64,000 bases of DNA from Pseudomonas alkylphenolica (lineage in GTDB: Bacteria > Pseudomonadota > Gammaproteobacteria > Pseudomonadales > Pseudomonadaceae): the NCBI RefSeq assembly GCF_016009175.1, contig NZ_JADUCM010000017.1:1-64000 (forward strand). Reading direction: 5' to 3'. The number at the start of each line of letters is the position of its first letter. The first letter of the stretch is position 1. Below the pieces are notes generated by a model. That model was not told the DNA's origin, did not search any database, and saw only the letters and a program-made list of their open reading frames with translations. The translations under genes and the position numbers were made by a program. Shown here piece after piece: positions 18,936-28,939 of this stretch.

Positions 18936-20270
18936 ATGTACAAGTCGACCTTGGCTATTGCCGTGGCCGTAGGGGTTCTTGCCCAGCAAGCGGGCGCCGC
19001 CGGTTTCGTTGAAGACAGCAAGCTGTCGCTCAGTTCGCGGACCATGTATTTCGACAACGACGACCGTGAGACCGGTGGCTCCAGCAGCCGTGAATCCGGC
19101 CAGGGTTTCAAGGTGGATTACCTGTCGGGCTTTACTCAAGGCACCGTAGGTTTCGGCGTTGACGTCCAGGCGCTGTGGGGCATTCACCTGGATGGTGGTA
19201 AAGGTCATCACCCGAACAACAGCACTTTCTTCCCTAGCGATACCGATGGCTCGGCTGTTGATCAGTGGGCACGCATCGGCGGTAACGCCAAAGCGCGCTT
19301 CTCGAAGACTGAAGCCCACTTTGGTAGCGCCCTGGCACCTAACCTGCCAATCCTCGTCGCGAACGATGGTCGTCTGCTGCCGCAAACGTTTGAAGGCGGT
19401 ACGATCCAGTCGAAAGAAATCGACAACCTGACCCTGAACGCCGGTCAGCTGACTCACGCCATGGGCCGTGCGTCGAGCAACCGTACCGGTCTGTCTGTTG
19501 CCGGTGGCACCCAGGACAGCAACAAGTTCCAGTTTGCCGGTGGCGACTGGAAGGTCACCAAAGACCTGACCCTGCAGTACTACTACGCGAACCTGGAAGA
19601 CTACTACAAGCAGCACTTCCTGGGCCTGACCCACGTGTTCCCGATTGCTGACGACCAGTCGTTCAAAACCGACCTGCGCTATTTCGACAGCCGCAGCGAC
19701 GGTGCGAACGGCGACGCCACGCACTTCTTCAGCAACAACGGCGGTTATGCCAAGAACGCTGGCGAGGTCGACAACAAGACCTGGTCTGCCATCTTCACTT
19801 ACACCCTGGGTGGCCATGCGTTCCTGCTCGGTCATCAACAGGTCGGTGATGACGGCGGTTTCGTCTATCTGGGTCAGGGTGACGTCCTCAGAGATGGCAC
19901 CACGCGCAACGAAGGCAACGGCGGCTCGAGCTTCTACCTGTTCACCGACAGCATGATCAACTCGTTTGTCCGTGCCGGTGAAAACACCACCTTCGGTCAG
20001 TACTCGTACGACTTCGCACGCCTGGGTGTGCCGGGCCTGAAGGCTTCGGTCAACTACCTGCGTGGTGATGACGTTCGCTACAAGTCCGGCAACGGTACCT
20101 ATGACGAGTGGGAACGCGACGCGCGTGTCGACTACGTCATTCAGGAAGGCACCCTCAAAGGCCTGGGCGCCAGCCTGCGTCACGGTGTCTACCGTGGTGA
20201 AGGCAACGAGTCCGCTCGTGACCAGGACCAGACCCGCCTGATCTTCAACTACACTTACAACTTCATGTAA
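18936..20270 (+). CDS. OprD-superfamily outer membrane porin (OprE-like)
   Basis: This 444-residue porin has a signal peptide of about 21 residues (MYKSTLAIAVAVGVLAQQAG) and then AGFVEDSKLSLSSRTMYFD, the standard OprD-family start. Conserved landmarks are FKVDYLSGFTQGTVGFGVD, LPILVANDGRLLPQTF, and a terminal strand ending in the C-terminal aromatic region (FNYTYNFM; the last residue is M). It resembles OprE more than basic-amino-acid OprD. It would form a substrate-specific 18-strand channel in the outer membrane. AGAGGAG lies 7 bases before the ATG and a strong terminator follows. Its place between tau and lsfA/ssu, with the same AT-rich motif upstream, suggests organosulfur uptake; this is inferred. 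Confidence 0.88.
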   Translation: MYKSTLAIAVAVGVLAQQAGAAGFVEDSKLSLSSRTMYFDNDDRETGGSSSRESGQGFKVDYLSGFTQGTVGFGVDVQALWGIHLDGGKGHHPNNSTFFPSDTDGSAVDQWARIGGNAKARFSKTEAHFGSALAPNLPILVANDGRLLPQTFEGGTIQSKEIDNLTLNAGQLTHAMGRASSNRTGLSVAGGTQDSNKFQFAGGDWKVTKDLTLQYYYANLEDYYKQHFLGLTHVFPIADDQSFKTDLRYFDSRSDGANGDATHFFSNNGGYAKNAGEVDNKTWSAIFTYTLGGHAFLLGHQQVGDDGGFVYLGQGDVLRDGTTRNEGNGGSSFYLFTDSMINSFVRAGENTTFGQYSYDFARLGVPGLKASVNYLRGDDVRYKSGNGTYDEWERDARVDYVIQEGTLKGLGASLRHGVYRGEGNESARDQDQTRLIFNYTYNFM

Positions 20271-20286
20271 GTCCGGTTGAAACAAG

Positions 20287-20313
20287 AAGCCTCGCCTGGT
20301 GCGAGGCTTTTTT
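20287..20313 (+). terminator. Rho-independent terminator of the OprE-like porin
   Basis: The stem AAGCCTCGC / GCGAGGCTT with loop CTGGT is followed by a run of T and lies 16 bp after the stop codon. It is a strong canonical terminator, so the porin is transcribed alone. Confidence 0.92.
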
Positions 20314-20339
20314 ATGCCTGCCTGTTTATAGATTCAAAG

Positions 20340-20428
20340 GTTATAAATAAATCGATATTTATTCTTTTTGTTTTCTATGCACTGCAGGCACAGTGAACCC
20401 ATAACGAACCCAGCCAAGGAGCCGCACC
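20340..20428 (+). promoter_or_regulatory. lsfA upstream AT-rich region
   Basis: The region contains TTATAAATAAATCG and TTTATTCTTTTTG (20358-20370) followed by TTTTCTATGC, a possible -10. The motif resembles that before the OprE-like porin and tcyP. It probably drives lsfA under sulfate starvation (inferred). Confidence 0.4.
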
Positions 20429-21067
<639 letters not shown>

Positions 21068-21090
21068 TCTTCATGCAAAGCAGGGTTTTG

Positions 21091-21118
21091 GGGCCGTTTC
21101 GACGGCCCTTTTTTTTGC
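21091..21118 (+). terminator. Rho-independent terminator of lsfA
   Basis: GGGCCGT-TTCG-ACGGCCC is followed by eight T. It has a tetraloop and lies about 24 bp after the lsfA stop. Confidence 0.95.
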
Positions 21119-21137
21119 GCGCGTGCAACGCATAACC

Positions 21138-21224
21138 GTAGGAGCCAGGCTTGCCGGCGAAGAACGAAATGCGCTGTGCCAGTGACACCGCAGCGTCTGA
21201 TTCGCCGGCAAGCCTGGCTCCTAC
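21138..21224. repeat. REP pair with perfect 24-bp arms
   Basis: The arms at 21138-21161 and 21201-21224 are exact inverted copies (GTAGGAGCC... and ...GGCTCCTAC) separated by 39 bp. This is the best-preserved REP pair in the window and stands between the lsfA terminator and the ssu promoter. Confidence 0.92.
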
Positions 21225-21239
21225 AATGGCGCTACATAG

Positions 21240-21366
21240 CTCTAAAATTTATAACCAAATGAAAAAATATGATTTATTGATATATGCGGTGAACTGTTAA
21301 GGTCACTTCATTCCGGCGAGCACTCAACCTCGCGGCCCTCTAGAACACGATCAAGGATGTGCTCCA
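21240..21366 (+). promoter_or_regulatory. ssu operon promoter region
   Basis: An AT-rich block (21242-21290: TAAAATTTATAACC, GAAAAAATATGATTTATTGATATA) precedes ssuE and contrasts sharply with the GC-rich surroundings. It is the probable promoter and CysB-type activator site for ssuEADCBF. It does not contain the exact CTTTTT core seen at other sulfur genes. Confidence 0.4.
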
Positions 21367-21960
21367 ATGCTGGTTGTTTCTCTCGGTGGTAGTCCCAGTT
21401 TGCGTTCGCGTACCGGCGTACTGCTTGAGCGCAGCCGCCAGTGGTTGCAGAGCCAGGGCGTTGAAGTGGTGACCTTCCAGGTACGCGACTTTCCGGCCGA
21501 AGACCTGCTGCATGCACGTTTCGACAGCCCCAAGGTGCAACATTTTCTGCAACTGGTAGAGCAGGCCGACGGCCTGATCGTTGCGACCCCGGTGTACAAG
21601 GCATCGTTTGCCGGTGCGCTGAAAACCCTGCTCGACCTGCTGCCTGAGCGCGCCCTGAGCCACAAGGTTGTTTTGCCCATCGCCACCGGCGGCAGTATCG
21701 CCCACATGCTGGCCGTGGATTACGCGCTCAAGCCGGTGTTGTCTGCGCTCAAGGCGCAGGAAACCCTGCAAGGGATCTTTGCTGACGACAGCCAGATCAC
21801 TTACGGCGAAGGCAGCGCCGCTGCCCAGCTGGCACCGGTGCTGGAGCAGCGCCTGAACGAATCGCTGGAACTGTTTCACAGCGCGCTGGCGCGCCGACCG
21901 AAACCGGTCGCGCCCGGTGTACTGAACGAGCGTCTGCTCAGTGCTCGCTGGAGCATCTGA
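21367..21960 (+). CDS. ssuE: NAD(P)H-dependent FMN reductase SsuE
   Basis: This 197-residue flavodoxin-like NADPH-dependent FMN reductase has the FMN-phosphate loop near the N-terminus ([16 protein letters not shown]) and the conserved [21 protein letters not shown]. It supplies FMNH2 to the SsuD monooxygenase, and perhaps also to the LLM monooxygenase at 4.1-5.5 kb, which has no reductase of its own. It is the first gene of the ssu operon; a 95-bp gap containing a hairpin separates it from ssuA. Confidence 0.93.
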   Translation: MLVVSLGGSPSLRSRTGVLLERSRQWLQSQGVEVVTFQVRDFPAEDLLHARFDSPKVQHFLQLVEQADGLIVATPVYKASFAGALKTLLDLLPERALSHKVVLPIATGGSIAHMLAVDYALKPVLSALKAQETLQGIFADDSQITYGEGSAAAQLAPVLEQRLNESLELFHSALARRPKPVAPGVLNERLLSARWSI

Positions 21961-21987
21961 GGCGTACCACCCGATTTCTGCAATTCC

Positions 21988-22020
21988 CACCTTACTCGCC
22001 CGCCAACGGGCAAGCAGGTG
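21988..22020 (+). other. Intercistronic hairpin between ssuE and ssuA
   Basis: Outer arms CACCT/AGGTG and inner arms GCCCG/CGGGC (loop CCAA) form an interrupted stem just upstream of the ssuA ribosome site. There is no T tract. It could protect or separate the ssuA-F part of the message. Confidence 0.45.
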
Positions 22021-22055
22021 CAGCCTGAACCTCAACCGCAAAAAAGGAGAGCGCT

Positions 22056-23021
22056 ATGCGCACTGTCATTTTGCGTCGTGGTCTGGTCGCTCTGTTTGCT
22101 GCGGCTGTGTCCTTCGGCGCCATTACTCAAGCTCAGGCTGAAAGCCTGCGAATCGGTTATCAGAAATACGGCACCCTGGTGCTGCTCAAGGCCAAGGGCT
22201 CGCTGGAAAAGCGTCTGGCTGCCCAGGGCATCCAGGTGCAATGGACCGAGTTCCCCGGCGGCCCGCAGCTGCTTGAAGGCCTGAACGTCGGCTCGATCGA
22301 CTTCGGTGTCACCGGCGAGACCCCGCCTGTATTTGCCCAGGCGGCCGGCGCCGACCTGCTGTATGTCGCCTATGAGCCGCCAGCACCGCACAGTGAAGCG
22401 ATCCTGGTGCCCAAGGGTTCGGCGATCCAGTCGGTGAAAGACCTCAAGGGCAAGAAAGTCGCGCTCAACAAAGGTTCCAACGTGCACTACCTGCTGGTGC
22501 GTGCGCTGGAAGATGCCGGCCTGAAGTACACCGATATCCAGCCGGTATTCCTGCCCCCGGCCGACGCCCGCGCGGCGTTCGAGCGTGGCAGCGTCGATGC
22601 CTGGGTCATCTGGGACCCGTACCAGGCCGCCGCCGAGCAGCAGTTGCAGGCGCGCACCCTGCGCGACGGCAACGGTATCGTCGACAACCATCAGTTCTAC
22701 CTGGCCACCAAGCCATACGCGCAAAAACACCCTGAAGTGATCAGCGCGCTGGTGGACGAAGTGCGGGCAGTGGGGGAGTGGTCCAAGGCCAACCCACAGG
22801 AGGTTACCGATCAGGTTGCACCGCTGCTGGGCCTGCCAGCCGACATCACCCTGACCTCGGTCAAACGCCAGGGTTATGGCGCCCACTTCCTCACCCCGGA
22901 AGTGGTCACTGCGCAACAGAAAATTGCCGACACCTTCCACACGCTCAAGCTGATTCCCAAGCCACTGAGCATCAAGGATGTGATCTGGACTCCCCCGGCC
23001 AAGGTCGCCACTGCGCCTTGA
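22056..23021 (+). CDS. ssuA: Sulfonate-binding periplasmic protein SsuA
   Basis: This 321-residue binding protein has a signal peptide of about 29 residues (ending ITQAQA-E) and then SLRIGYQKYGTLVLLKAKG, the SsuA hallmark. GLNVGSIDFGVTGETPPVFAQ and VDAWVIWDPYQAAAE are ligand-binding stretches. It delivers aliphatic sulfonates to SsuC/SsuB. AAGGAGAG stands before the ATG. Confidence 0.94.
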   Translation: MRTVILRRGLVALFAAAVSFGAITQAQAESLRIGYQKYGTLVLLKAKGSLEKRLAAQGIQVQWTEFPGGPQLLEGLNVGSIDFGVTGETPPVFAQAAGADLLYVAYEPPAPHSEAILVPKGSAIQSVKDLKGKKVALNKGSNVHYLLVRALEDAGLKYTDIQPVFLPPADARAAFERGSVDAWVIWDPYQAAAEQQLQARTLRDGNGIVDNHQFYLATKPYAQKHPEVISALVDEVRAVGEWSKANPQEVTDQVAPLLGLPADITLTSVKRQGYGAHFLTPEVVTAQQKIADTFHTLKLIPKPLSIKDVIWTPPAKVATAP

Positions 23022-23079
23022 CGACTTGCCTGTGCCGGGGCCTGGCCCCGGCGTGCGTTCCCTTTAGGAGACAACTCCG

Positions 23080-24228
23080 ATGAGCCTCAATGTTTTCTGG
23101 TTTCTCCCCACCCATGGCGATGGCCACTACCTGGGCACCTCCGACGGTGCGCGCGCAGTCGATCACGGCTACCTGCAGCAGATTGCCCAGGCTGCCGATC
23201 GCCTGGGGTTTGGCGGTGTACTGATTCCGACCGGTCGCTCCTGCGAAGACTCCTGGCTGGTGGCGGCCTCGCTGATTCCGGTCACCCAGCGCCTGAAGTT
23301 CCTGGTCGCACTGCGCCCGGGCATCATCTCGCCGACCGTGGCTGCACGTCAGGCGGCGACCCTGGACCGTCTCTCCGGTGGCCGCGCGTTGTTCAACCTG
23401 GTCACCGGTGGCGACCCGGAAGAGCTCTCGGGTGACGGCCTGTTCCTCAGCCACGAAGAGCGCTACCAGGCGTCTGTCGAATTCACCCGGATCTGGCGCC
23501 GCGTGCTGGAAGGCGAAACCGTCGATTACGACGGTCAGCACATTCAGGTCAAAGGCGCCAAGTTGCTTTACCCGCCCGTCCAGCAGCCGCGTCCGCCGCT
23601 GTACTTCGGCGGCTCCTCGGACGCCGCGCAGGACCTCGCTGCCGAGCAGGTCGAGATGTACCTCACCTGGGGTGAGCCACCGGCTGCGGTAGCCGAGAAG
23701 ATCGAGCAGGTGCGCGCCAAGGCCGCCAAGCAAGGCCGTACGGTACGCTTCGGCATTCGTCTGCATGTGATTGTGCGCGAAACCAACGCGGAAGCCTGGC
23801 AGGCGGCTGAACGTCTTATTTCACACCTGGACGACGACACCATTGCCCGCGCCCAGGCCTCGCTGGCGCGGTTTGATTCGGTGGGCCAGCAGCGCATGGC
23901 CGCGCTGCACGGCGGTAACCGTGACAACCTGGAAGTCAGCCCCAACCTCTGGGCCGGTGTCGGCCTGGTGCGCGGTGGTGCCGGTACCGCGCTGGTGGGC
24001 GATGGACCGACCGTGGCAGCGCGGGTCAAGGAGTACGCCGCACTCGGTATCGATACCTTCATCTTCTCGGGTTACCCACACCTGGAAGAGTCGTACCGGG
24101 TCGCTGAACTGCTGTTCCCGCACCTGGATGTGGAACGTCCGGAGCTGCCCAAGAGTGGCGGCTACGTAAGCCCGTTCGGTGAGATGGTCGCCAACGACAT
24201 CCTGCCAACGTCCGCCGCAAAGCGCTGA
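23080..24228 (+). CDS. ssuD: FMNH2-dependent alkanesulfonate monooxygenase SsuD
   Basis: This 382-residue luciferase-like monooxygenase shows [19 protein letters not shown], the conserved cysteine in [10 protein letters not shown] (C54), [22 protein letters not shown] and the terminal [15 protein letters not shown]. It cleaves C1-C14-type alkanesulfonates to aldehyde and sulfite using FMNH2 from SsuE. TTTAGGAGA lies upstream of the start. The gene is full length. Confidence 0.95.
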   Translation: MSLNVFWFLPTHGDGHYLGTSDGARAVDHGYLQQIAQAADRLGFGGVLIPTGRSCEDSWLVAASLIPVTQRLKFLVALRPGIISPTVAARQAATLDRLSGGRALFNLVTGGDPEELSGDGLFLSHEERYQASVEFTRIWRRVLEGETVDYDGQHIQVKGAKLLYPPVQQPRPPLYFGGSSDAAQDLAAEQVEMYLTWGEPPAAVAEKIEQVRAKAAKQGRTVRFGIRLHVIVRETNAEAWQAAERLISHLDDDTIARAQASLARFDSVGQQRMAALHGGNRDNLEVSPNLWAGVGLVRGGAGTALVGDGPTVAARVKEYAALGIDTFIFSGYPHLEESYRVAELLFPHLDVERPELPKSGGYVSPFGEMVANDILPTSAAKR

Positions 24229-24238
24229 GGGCCTGGCC

Positions 24239-25033
24239 ATGAGTCGAGTCTCTACTCCCTGGACGCAGCGCCTGGCACCCTGGGTACTGCCGTTGCTGTT
24301 GCTGGCGGTCTGGCAACTGGCGGTCAGCGCGGGCTGGCTGTCGACGCGCATCCTGCCGGCACCGAGCGCCGTCCTGACGGCGGGTGTCGAACTGGTGCGC
24401 AGCGGTGAAATCTGGACCCATCTGGCCATCAGTGGCTGGCGTGCGGCGCTTGGTTTCGTCATTGGTGGTGCCATCGGGCTGGCGCTGGGCTTTATCACCG
24501 GCCTGTCGAAATGGGGTGAACGTCTGCTCGACAGCTCGGTACAGATGATCCGCAACGTGCCGCACCTGGCGCTGATTCCACTGGTGATCCTGTGGTTTGG
24601 CATCGATGAGTCGGCGAAGATTTTCCTGGTGGCGCTGGGCACGTTGTTCCCCATCTACCTCAACACCTACCACGGCATCCGCAACGTTGACCCGGCACTG
24701 GTGGAAATGGCGCGCAGCTATGGCCTGTCGGGTTTCGAACTGTTCCGCCAGGTGATCCTGCCCGGTGCCTTGCCGTCGATTCTGGTCGGGGTGCGTTTTG
24801 CCCTTGGCTTCATGTGGCTGACCCTGATCGTTGCCGAAACGATCTCGGCCAACGCCGGTATCGGCTACCTGGCAATGAACGCCCGGGAGTTCCTGCAGAC
24901 CGACGTAGTGGTCCTGGCCATCGTGCTCTATGCCGTGCTGGGCAAGCTGGCCGATCTGGCAGCACGCGGGCTGGAGCGTGTCTGGCTGCGCTGGCACCCG
25001 GCTTATCAACCGACCCGGGGAGAGGGCGCATGA
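24239..25033 (+). CDS. ssuC: Sulfonate ABC transporter permease SsuC
   Basis: This 264-residue permease has about six membrane segments. The conserved [21 protein letters not shown] and the EAA-like loop [21 protein letters not shown] (shortened: MARSYGLSG) are present. The ATG at 24239 lies 10 bp after the ssuD stop; the frame is open further upstream but overlaps ssuD. Its TGA overlaps the ssuB ATG. It imports sulfonates with SsuA/SsuB. Confidence 0.93.
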   Translation: MSRVSTPWTQRLAPWVLPLLLLAVWQLAVSAGWLSTRILPAPSAVLTAGVELVRSGEIWTHLAISGWRAALGFVIGGAIGLALGFITGLSKWGERLLDSSVQMIRNVPHLALIPLVILWFGIDESAKIFLVALGTLFPIYLNTYHGIRNVDPALVEMARSYGLSGFELFRQVILPGALPSILVGVRFALGFMWLTLIVAETISANAGIGYLAMNAREFLQTDVVVLAIVLYAVLGKLADLAARGLERVWLRWHPAYQPTRGEGA

Positions 25034-25842
25034 CCATCCTCAAGGAATCACCACAACACTTGCTGCGCGGCATTCCGCTGGCGGCCAAGAACCTGCAGAA
25101 AACCTTTGGCCAACGCCAGGTACTGCGCGACATCGATTTGCACATACCGGCCGGGCAGTTCGTCGCTATCGTCGGGCGCAGCGGATGCGGCAAGAGCACC
25201 TTGTTGCGCCTGCTGGCCGGTCTGGATCAGCCCACCGCGGGCGAGTTGCTGGCAGGCTCGGCCGCCCTCAGCGAAGCCCGCGAGGATACCCGGCTGATGT
25301 TCCAGGAAGCGCGCCTGCTGCCCTGGAAGAAGGTTATCGACAACGTTGGCCTGGGCTTGTCCGGAAACTGGCGTGAGCAGGCGCTCAAAGCCCTGGAGGC
25401 GGTCGGCCTGGCCGAGCGTGCCAACGAGTGGCCCGCCGCGCTCTCGGGCGGGCAGAAGCAGCGTGTGGCCCTGGCCCGCGCCCTGATTCACCAGCCGCGG
25501 CTGCTACTGCTCGACGAGCCACTGGGCGCGCTGGACGCCCTGACCCGCATCGAGATGCAGCAACTGATCGAACGGCTATGGCGCGAACATGGCTTTACCG
25601 TCCTGCTGGTGACCCACGATGTCAGCGAAGCGGTAGCGGTCGCTGACCGGGTGATCCTCATCGAGGATGGCGAGGTCGGGCTGGACCTCACGGTCGATCT
25701 GCCGCGTCCCCGTGTGCGTGGCTCGCATCGCCTGGCTGCGCTGGAAACCGAAGTACTCAACCGCGTTCTTTCGGTACCGGGCACACCGCCGGAACCGGAA
25801 CCCGTAGCACCGTTGCCGACGCAATTGCGTTGGGCTCACTGA
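25030..25842 (+). CDS. ssuB: Sulfonate ABC transporter ATPase SsuB
   Basis: This 270-residue ATPase has Walker A GRSGCGKS (49-56), [14 protein letters not shown], signature [15 protein letters not shown], Walker [13 protein letters not shown] and [15 protein letters not shown]. It powers sulfonate uptake. The start at 25030 overlaps the ssuC stop (ATGA) and is clearly preferable to the long upstream extension, which is in the ssuC coding region. Confidence 0.94.
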   Translation: MTILKESPQHLLRGIPLAAKNLQKTFGQRQVLRDIDLHIPAGQFVAIVGRSGCGKSTLLRLLAGLDQPTAGELLAGSAALSEAREDTRLMFQEARLLPWKKVIDNVGLGLSGNWREQALKALEAVGLAERANEWPAALSGGQKQRVALARALIHQPRLLLLDEPLGALDALTRIEMQQLIERLWREHGFTVLLVTHDVSEAVAVADRVILIEDGEVGLDLTVDLPRPRVRGSHRLAALETEVLNRVLSVPGTPPEPEPVAPLPTQLRWAH

Positions 25843-25860
25843 CCAGAAGGAAGCAAGCAG

Positions 25861-26076
25861 ATGACTATCAAAGCGATCAACGTCCGTAACCAGTTCAAAG
25901 GCACCGTGAAGGAAATTCTCGAAGGACCGGTGTTGTCCGAAATCGACGTGCAAACGGCGTCGGGCATCGTCACTTCGGTCATCACCACCCGCTCGGTACG
26001 CGAGCTGGAACTGGCCGTTGGCAGTGAAGTGATTGCCTTCGTGAAGTCGACTGAAGTGTCGATTGCCAAGCTCTGA
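25861..26076 (+). CDS. ssuF: SsuF, TOBE/Mop-domain molybdopterin-type binding protein
   Basis: This 71-residue protein consists of a single TOBE (Mop) domain (SAINVRNQFKG-like start, VLSEIDVQTASGIVTSVITTRS, ending VMAFVKSTEVSIAKL-like residues 58-71). Such domains bind molybdate-type oxyanions in ModG/Mop proteins. In P. putida the homologue SsuF is the last gene of the ssu operon and is needed for growth on some organosulfur compounds, but its molecular role is unclear. GAAGGAAG precedes the ATG and the gene follows ssuB by 18 bp. Confidence 0.9.
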   Translation: MTIKAINVRNQFKGTVKEILEGPVLSEIDVQTASGIVTSVITTRSVRELELAVGSEVIAFVKSTEVSIAKL

Positions 26077-26109
26077 TACTGCGTTCAATGGCGACCGCTT
26101 TGCGGTCGA

Positions 26110-26179
26110 TCGCCGGCTTCGCCAGCTCCCACAGGTCAGTGGTGTACATGATAACTGTGGGAGCTGGCGCAGCCGGCGA
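26110..26179. repeat. Second-type repetitive palindrome after ssuF
   Basis: The arms at 26110-26134 and 26155-26179 match at 24 of 25 positions as an inverted repeat (core GCCGGCTTCGCCAGCTCCCACAG on the left). The sequence is related to but different from the other REPs in the window, which have CTTGCCGGCGA. It fills the gap between the convergent ends of ssuF and the TetR gene, and may serve as a terminator or RNA-stabilising hairpin. Confidence 0.85.
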
Positions 26180-26187
26180 CAGGGCCG

Positions 26188-26814
26188 TCAGCGTTTAGGC
26201 AGGAATGGCGGCAGGTACAACCCCAGATACGCATCGAACACCCGCATGCCTTCTTCAGCCATGCGCGGCGTGATTTGCCCGTGCAGCTGCATCGAGCGGG
26301 CATACACCCGATCTCCCAGCTCCATGGCCAGGGCAAACACATCGACATCATCGGGCAGCACCGGCAACTGGAAGTGCTGGGCGAACAGTGCGTGCATTTG
26401 CACCCCCAGTTCAATGTCGTGCTGACGGTCGGCCTGGGTGACTTCGCTCAAGCCATGCTGGGCGAGGATCAACTGACGGGCAGCGGCATCCTCGTGATAA
26501 ATGCTCAGCATGCGCTGTTCAACCAGGCGCGACAGGTCATGCCAGGTGTTCAGCGAAGACGTCTCGATCGGCGCCGCCAGACACGCCCTGAAAGCACGGT
26601 GCACATCGGCGGTCAGCGCTTCGAGCAGGGCCGGGACACTGGCGAAAAAGTGATACACCGACGACGGCGGAATCTGCGCCTGTTCGGCCACACTGTAGAT
26701 CGACAGGCTGGCCACGCCCTGGTCGGCCAGCAGCTCGCGCGCCGTCGCCAGGATCGCGTCGATCCTGGCCTGGCTGCTGGCGCGCGGTTTGCGTTGGGTG
26801 ACGATGCGGCTCAT
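26188..26814 (-). CDS. TetR-family transcriptional regulator, coupled to gshA
   Basis: This 208-residue regulator has an N-terminal TetR helix-turn-helix (residues about 16-60: ILATARELLADQG, YSVAEQAQIPPSSVYHFFAS) and a variable C-terminal ligand domain. The ATG at 26814 lies one base from the gshA stop (TGAGATG), so it is translated together with gshA. It is not a known BetI, AguR or glutathione regulator; the target is unknown. Its conserved partnership suggests a link with thiol or general stress control, which is inference. Confidence 0.85.
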   Translation of the reverse strand: MSRIVTQRKPRASSQARIDAILATARELLADQGVASLSIYSVAEQAQIPPSSVYHFFASVPALLEALTADVHRAFRACLAAPIETSSLNTWHDLSRLVEQRMLSIYHEDAAARQLILAQHGLSEVTQADRQHDIELGVQMHALFAQHFQLPVLPDDVDVFALAMELGDRVYARSMQLHGQITPRMAEEGMRVFDAYLGLYLPPFLPKR

Positions 26815-26815
26815 C

Positions 26816-28402
26816 TCAGTTGCTGATCGCCAGAATGCTGGCCTGGTAGGCGCTGACGAACAGGTCGAAATCGGCCTTGTCCTCTTCACGCTCAAGCTTG
26901 GCCTGTGCTTCCAGTGACTCCCGTGCTGCCGTTTCAAAGCGTTGTTGCTCGTCGGCGGGCAATGCCTGGGCGCGGAAGAACTCGGCATGCGCCTGGCTCT
27001 GGCGCAAGGCAAAGCGGCTGAAGCCTTCCTTGTGCTCGGTCATGCTCGCCAGCACCTGCGCCGACGGCGTCAGGGACGGGTCGCTGACTTTGGCCTTTTG
27101 CAGGTCCAGCGCTTTGGCGTGCTCGTCACTGCCCTGGCTGCGGTCCAGCAGTTCGGCCAGCGGTGCAATGCGTTCGAGCAGCTCATCAGCCCACTCCTTG
27201 AGTGCCACCGGTTTGCCGTGGCGTTGCAGCATCAGCCCCGGGCGCCGGCCTTCCTTGACCACACTGAGGAAGTTGCCAGTGCAGTTGCCGCATTCCAGGT
27301 AACCCAGCAGCGGGCTGTCGTCCAGGGCGCAGAACAGCAGGAAGGCGTCGAGGAAGCGTGCTTCGGGCAGGTCGATACCGGTCGGCAGGAACGGGTTGAT
27401 GTCCAGGCAGCGTACTTCCACATACTGGATACCACGGGCCATCAGCGCCTGGATCGGCCGCTCACCGCTGTAGGTGACACGTTTCGGGCGGATGTTCGAG
27501 TAGTACTCGTTTTCGATCTGCAGGATGTTGGTGTTGAGCTGTACCCACTCGCCATCCTTGTGGGTACCGATTTCCACATACGGCGCATAGGGCGTCGCGA
27601 CAGCCTTGCGCAGGCTGTCGGTGTAACTGTTCAGGTCGTTGTAGCACGGGGTCAGGCCGGCCTGGGCGTTGCTCTGGTAACCCAGGTCGCTCATGCGCAG
27701 GCTGGTGGCGTACGGCAGGTAGAGCGTTTCGGCGTCGAACTGTTCGAGCTGGTGCGCACGGCCACGCAGGAACCCGGCGTCCAGGGCCGGCGAGGCACCG
27801 AACAGGTACATCAGCAGCCAGCTGTAGCGGCGGAAGTTGCGGATCAGGGCAATGTAGGCGGCCGACTGATAGTCGCGCTCATCGGCGCTGCTGCCTTCGG
27901 CATCGCGCAGCAATGGCCAGAGCTTTTCCGGCAGCGAGAAGTTGTAGTGAATCCCGGCGATGCACTGCATGGTACGACCGTAACGCAGGGCCAGGCCTTT
28001 GCGGTAGACGTACTTGAGCTGGCCGATGTTGGAGTCGCCATACCAGGCAATCGGAATGTCTTCCTCGGCCGGTAGCGGGCAAGGCATCGACGGACTCCAC
28101 AGGTATTCGCTACCCAGCTTGGTGTAGGCGAACCGGTGGATGTTTTCCAGGCTCTGGAGGGTTTGCGCAGGGTCAGCCAACGCCGGAGTGATGAACTCCA
28201 GCAGCGACTCCGAGTAGTCGGTAGTGATCTGCTCATGGGTCAGCGCCGCGCCGAGGGCTTCGGGGTGCGGGGTCTGAGCCAGGCGACCTTCCTCGGTCAC
28301 ACGCAGGCATTCGCGCTCGATGCCGTGCAGGCACTGCTTGAGCAGGGAGAGGTTGTCGCCTTGGCCGAGCAGGCTCAGGCGGCAGTTGAGAAGTTCGCTC
28401 AA
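26816..28402 (-). CDS. gshA: Glutamate-cysteine ligase GshA
   Basis: This 528-residue ATP-dependent ligase joins L-glutamate and L-cysteine, the first step of glutathione synthesis. Family landmarks are [48 protein letters not shown] and [16 protein letters not shown] [14 protein letters not shown] choose the TTG at 28402 ([13 protein letters not shown]) because AAGGA lies about 7 bases upstream and the family starts so; a GTG at 28417 would add five residues. A TetR gene is coupled downstream. Confidence 0.92.
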   Translation of the reverse strand: MSELLNCRLSLLGQGDNLSLLKQCLHGIERECLRVTEEGRLAQTPHPEALGAALTHEQITTDYSESLLEFITPALADPAQTLQSLENIHRFAYTKLGSEYLWSPSMPCPLPAEEDIPIAWYGDSNIGQLKYVYRKGLALRYGRTMQCIAGIHYNFSLPEKLWPLLRDAEGSSADERDYQSAAYIALIRNFRRYSWLLMYLFGASPALDAGFLRGRAHQLEQFDAETLYLPYATSLRMSDLGYQSNAQAGLTPCYNDLNSYTDSLRKAVATPYAPYVEIGTHKDGEWVQLNTNILQIENEYYSNIRPKRVTYSGERPIQALMARGIQYVEVRCLDINPFLPTGIDLPEARFLDAFLLFCALDDSPLLGYLECGNCTGNFLSVVKEGRRPGLMLQRHGKPVALKEWADELLERIAPLAELLDRSQGSDEHAKALDLQKAKVSDPSLTPSAQVLASMTEHKEGFSRFALRQSQAHAEFFRAQALPADEQQRFETAARESLEAQAKLEREEDKADFDLFVSAYQASILAISN

Positions 28403-28555
28403 GATGGATTCCTTCACGCGTCAGTCGCCCCAATATGGGGGTGGAGTTGACGGTCTACAAGGGTGGACAGAGGAACTGGCGTTGTCGCCTGGTATTGGCC
28501 GGCTTCCGGCAGTGCCCGCGCTCTGCCGAAAGTATCGCAAATTGGCTACTGGCCG

Positions 28556-28939
28556 CTAGAGGATGGCGAAGGTTCCCTGAGCCTTGGCGACCAGTTTGTC
28601 GCCCTGGCGTACATCGGCGTCGACCACCAGTGTACGCCGCCCGGCGTGCAGCACCCGGGCAATGCACAGTACTTCACCGTCGCTGACGGCGCGCAGGTAG
28701 TTGATCTTGCATTCCAGGGTCACGCTCTGCTGGTCGAAACCATGGGCGCTGGAGCAGGCCAGGCCCATGGCGGTGTCGACCAGGCTGAAGATCACCCCGC
28801 CATGCATCTTGCCGCCACGGTTGCGCAGGTGCGGCTCCAGGGCCAGGGTCATCTCTGCAACGCCTGACTCCAGGCGTTGCAACCGGCAGCCGAGCAGCTC
28901 GCTGAAGGCGCTGAGGACCACCTCTTGCGAAGCGTCCAT
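28556..28939 (-). CDS. PaaI-type hotdog thioesterase
   Basis: This 127-residue single hotdog domain contains the conserved HGGVIFSLVDTAMGLAC (residues about 45-61), in which the aspartate is the usual catalytic acid in PaaI-type acyl-CoA thioesterases, and the following TLECKINYLRAV strand. It likely hydrolyses an acyl- or aryl-CoA in the cytoplasm; the substrate is unknown. The ATG at 28939 overlaps the tex stop as TGATG, so it is translationally coupled to tex. Confidence 0.87.
   Translation of the reverse strand: MDASQEVVLSAFSELLGCRLQRLESGVAEMTLALEPHLRNRGGKMHGGVIFSLVDTAMGLACSSAHGFDQQSVTLECKINYLRAVSDGEVLCIARVLHAGRRTLVVDADVRQGDKLVAKAQGTFAIL

Noticed and set aside
18756..20285. A long open frame antisense to the OprE-like porin (and similar antisense frames to tcyP, pckA and others)
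   Set aside because: These are shadow frames caused by high GC and codon bias; they lack ribosome sites and plausible protein composition.
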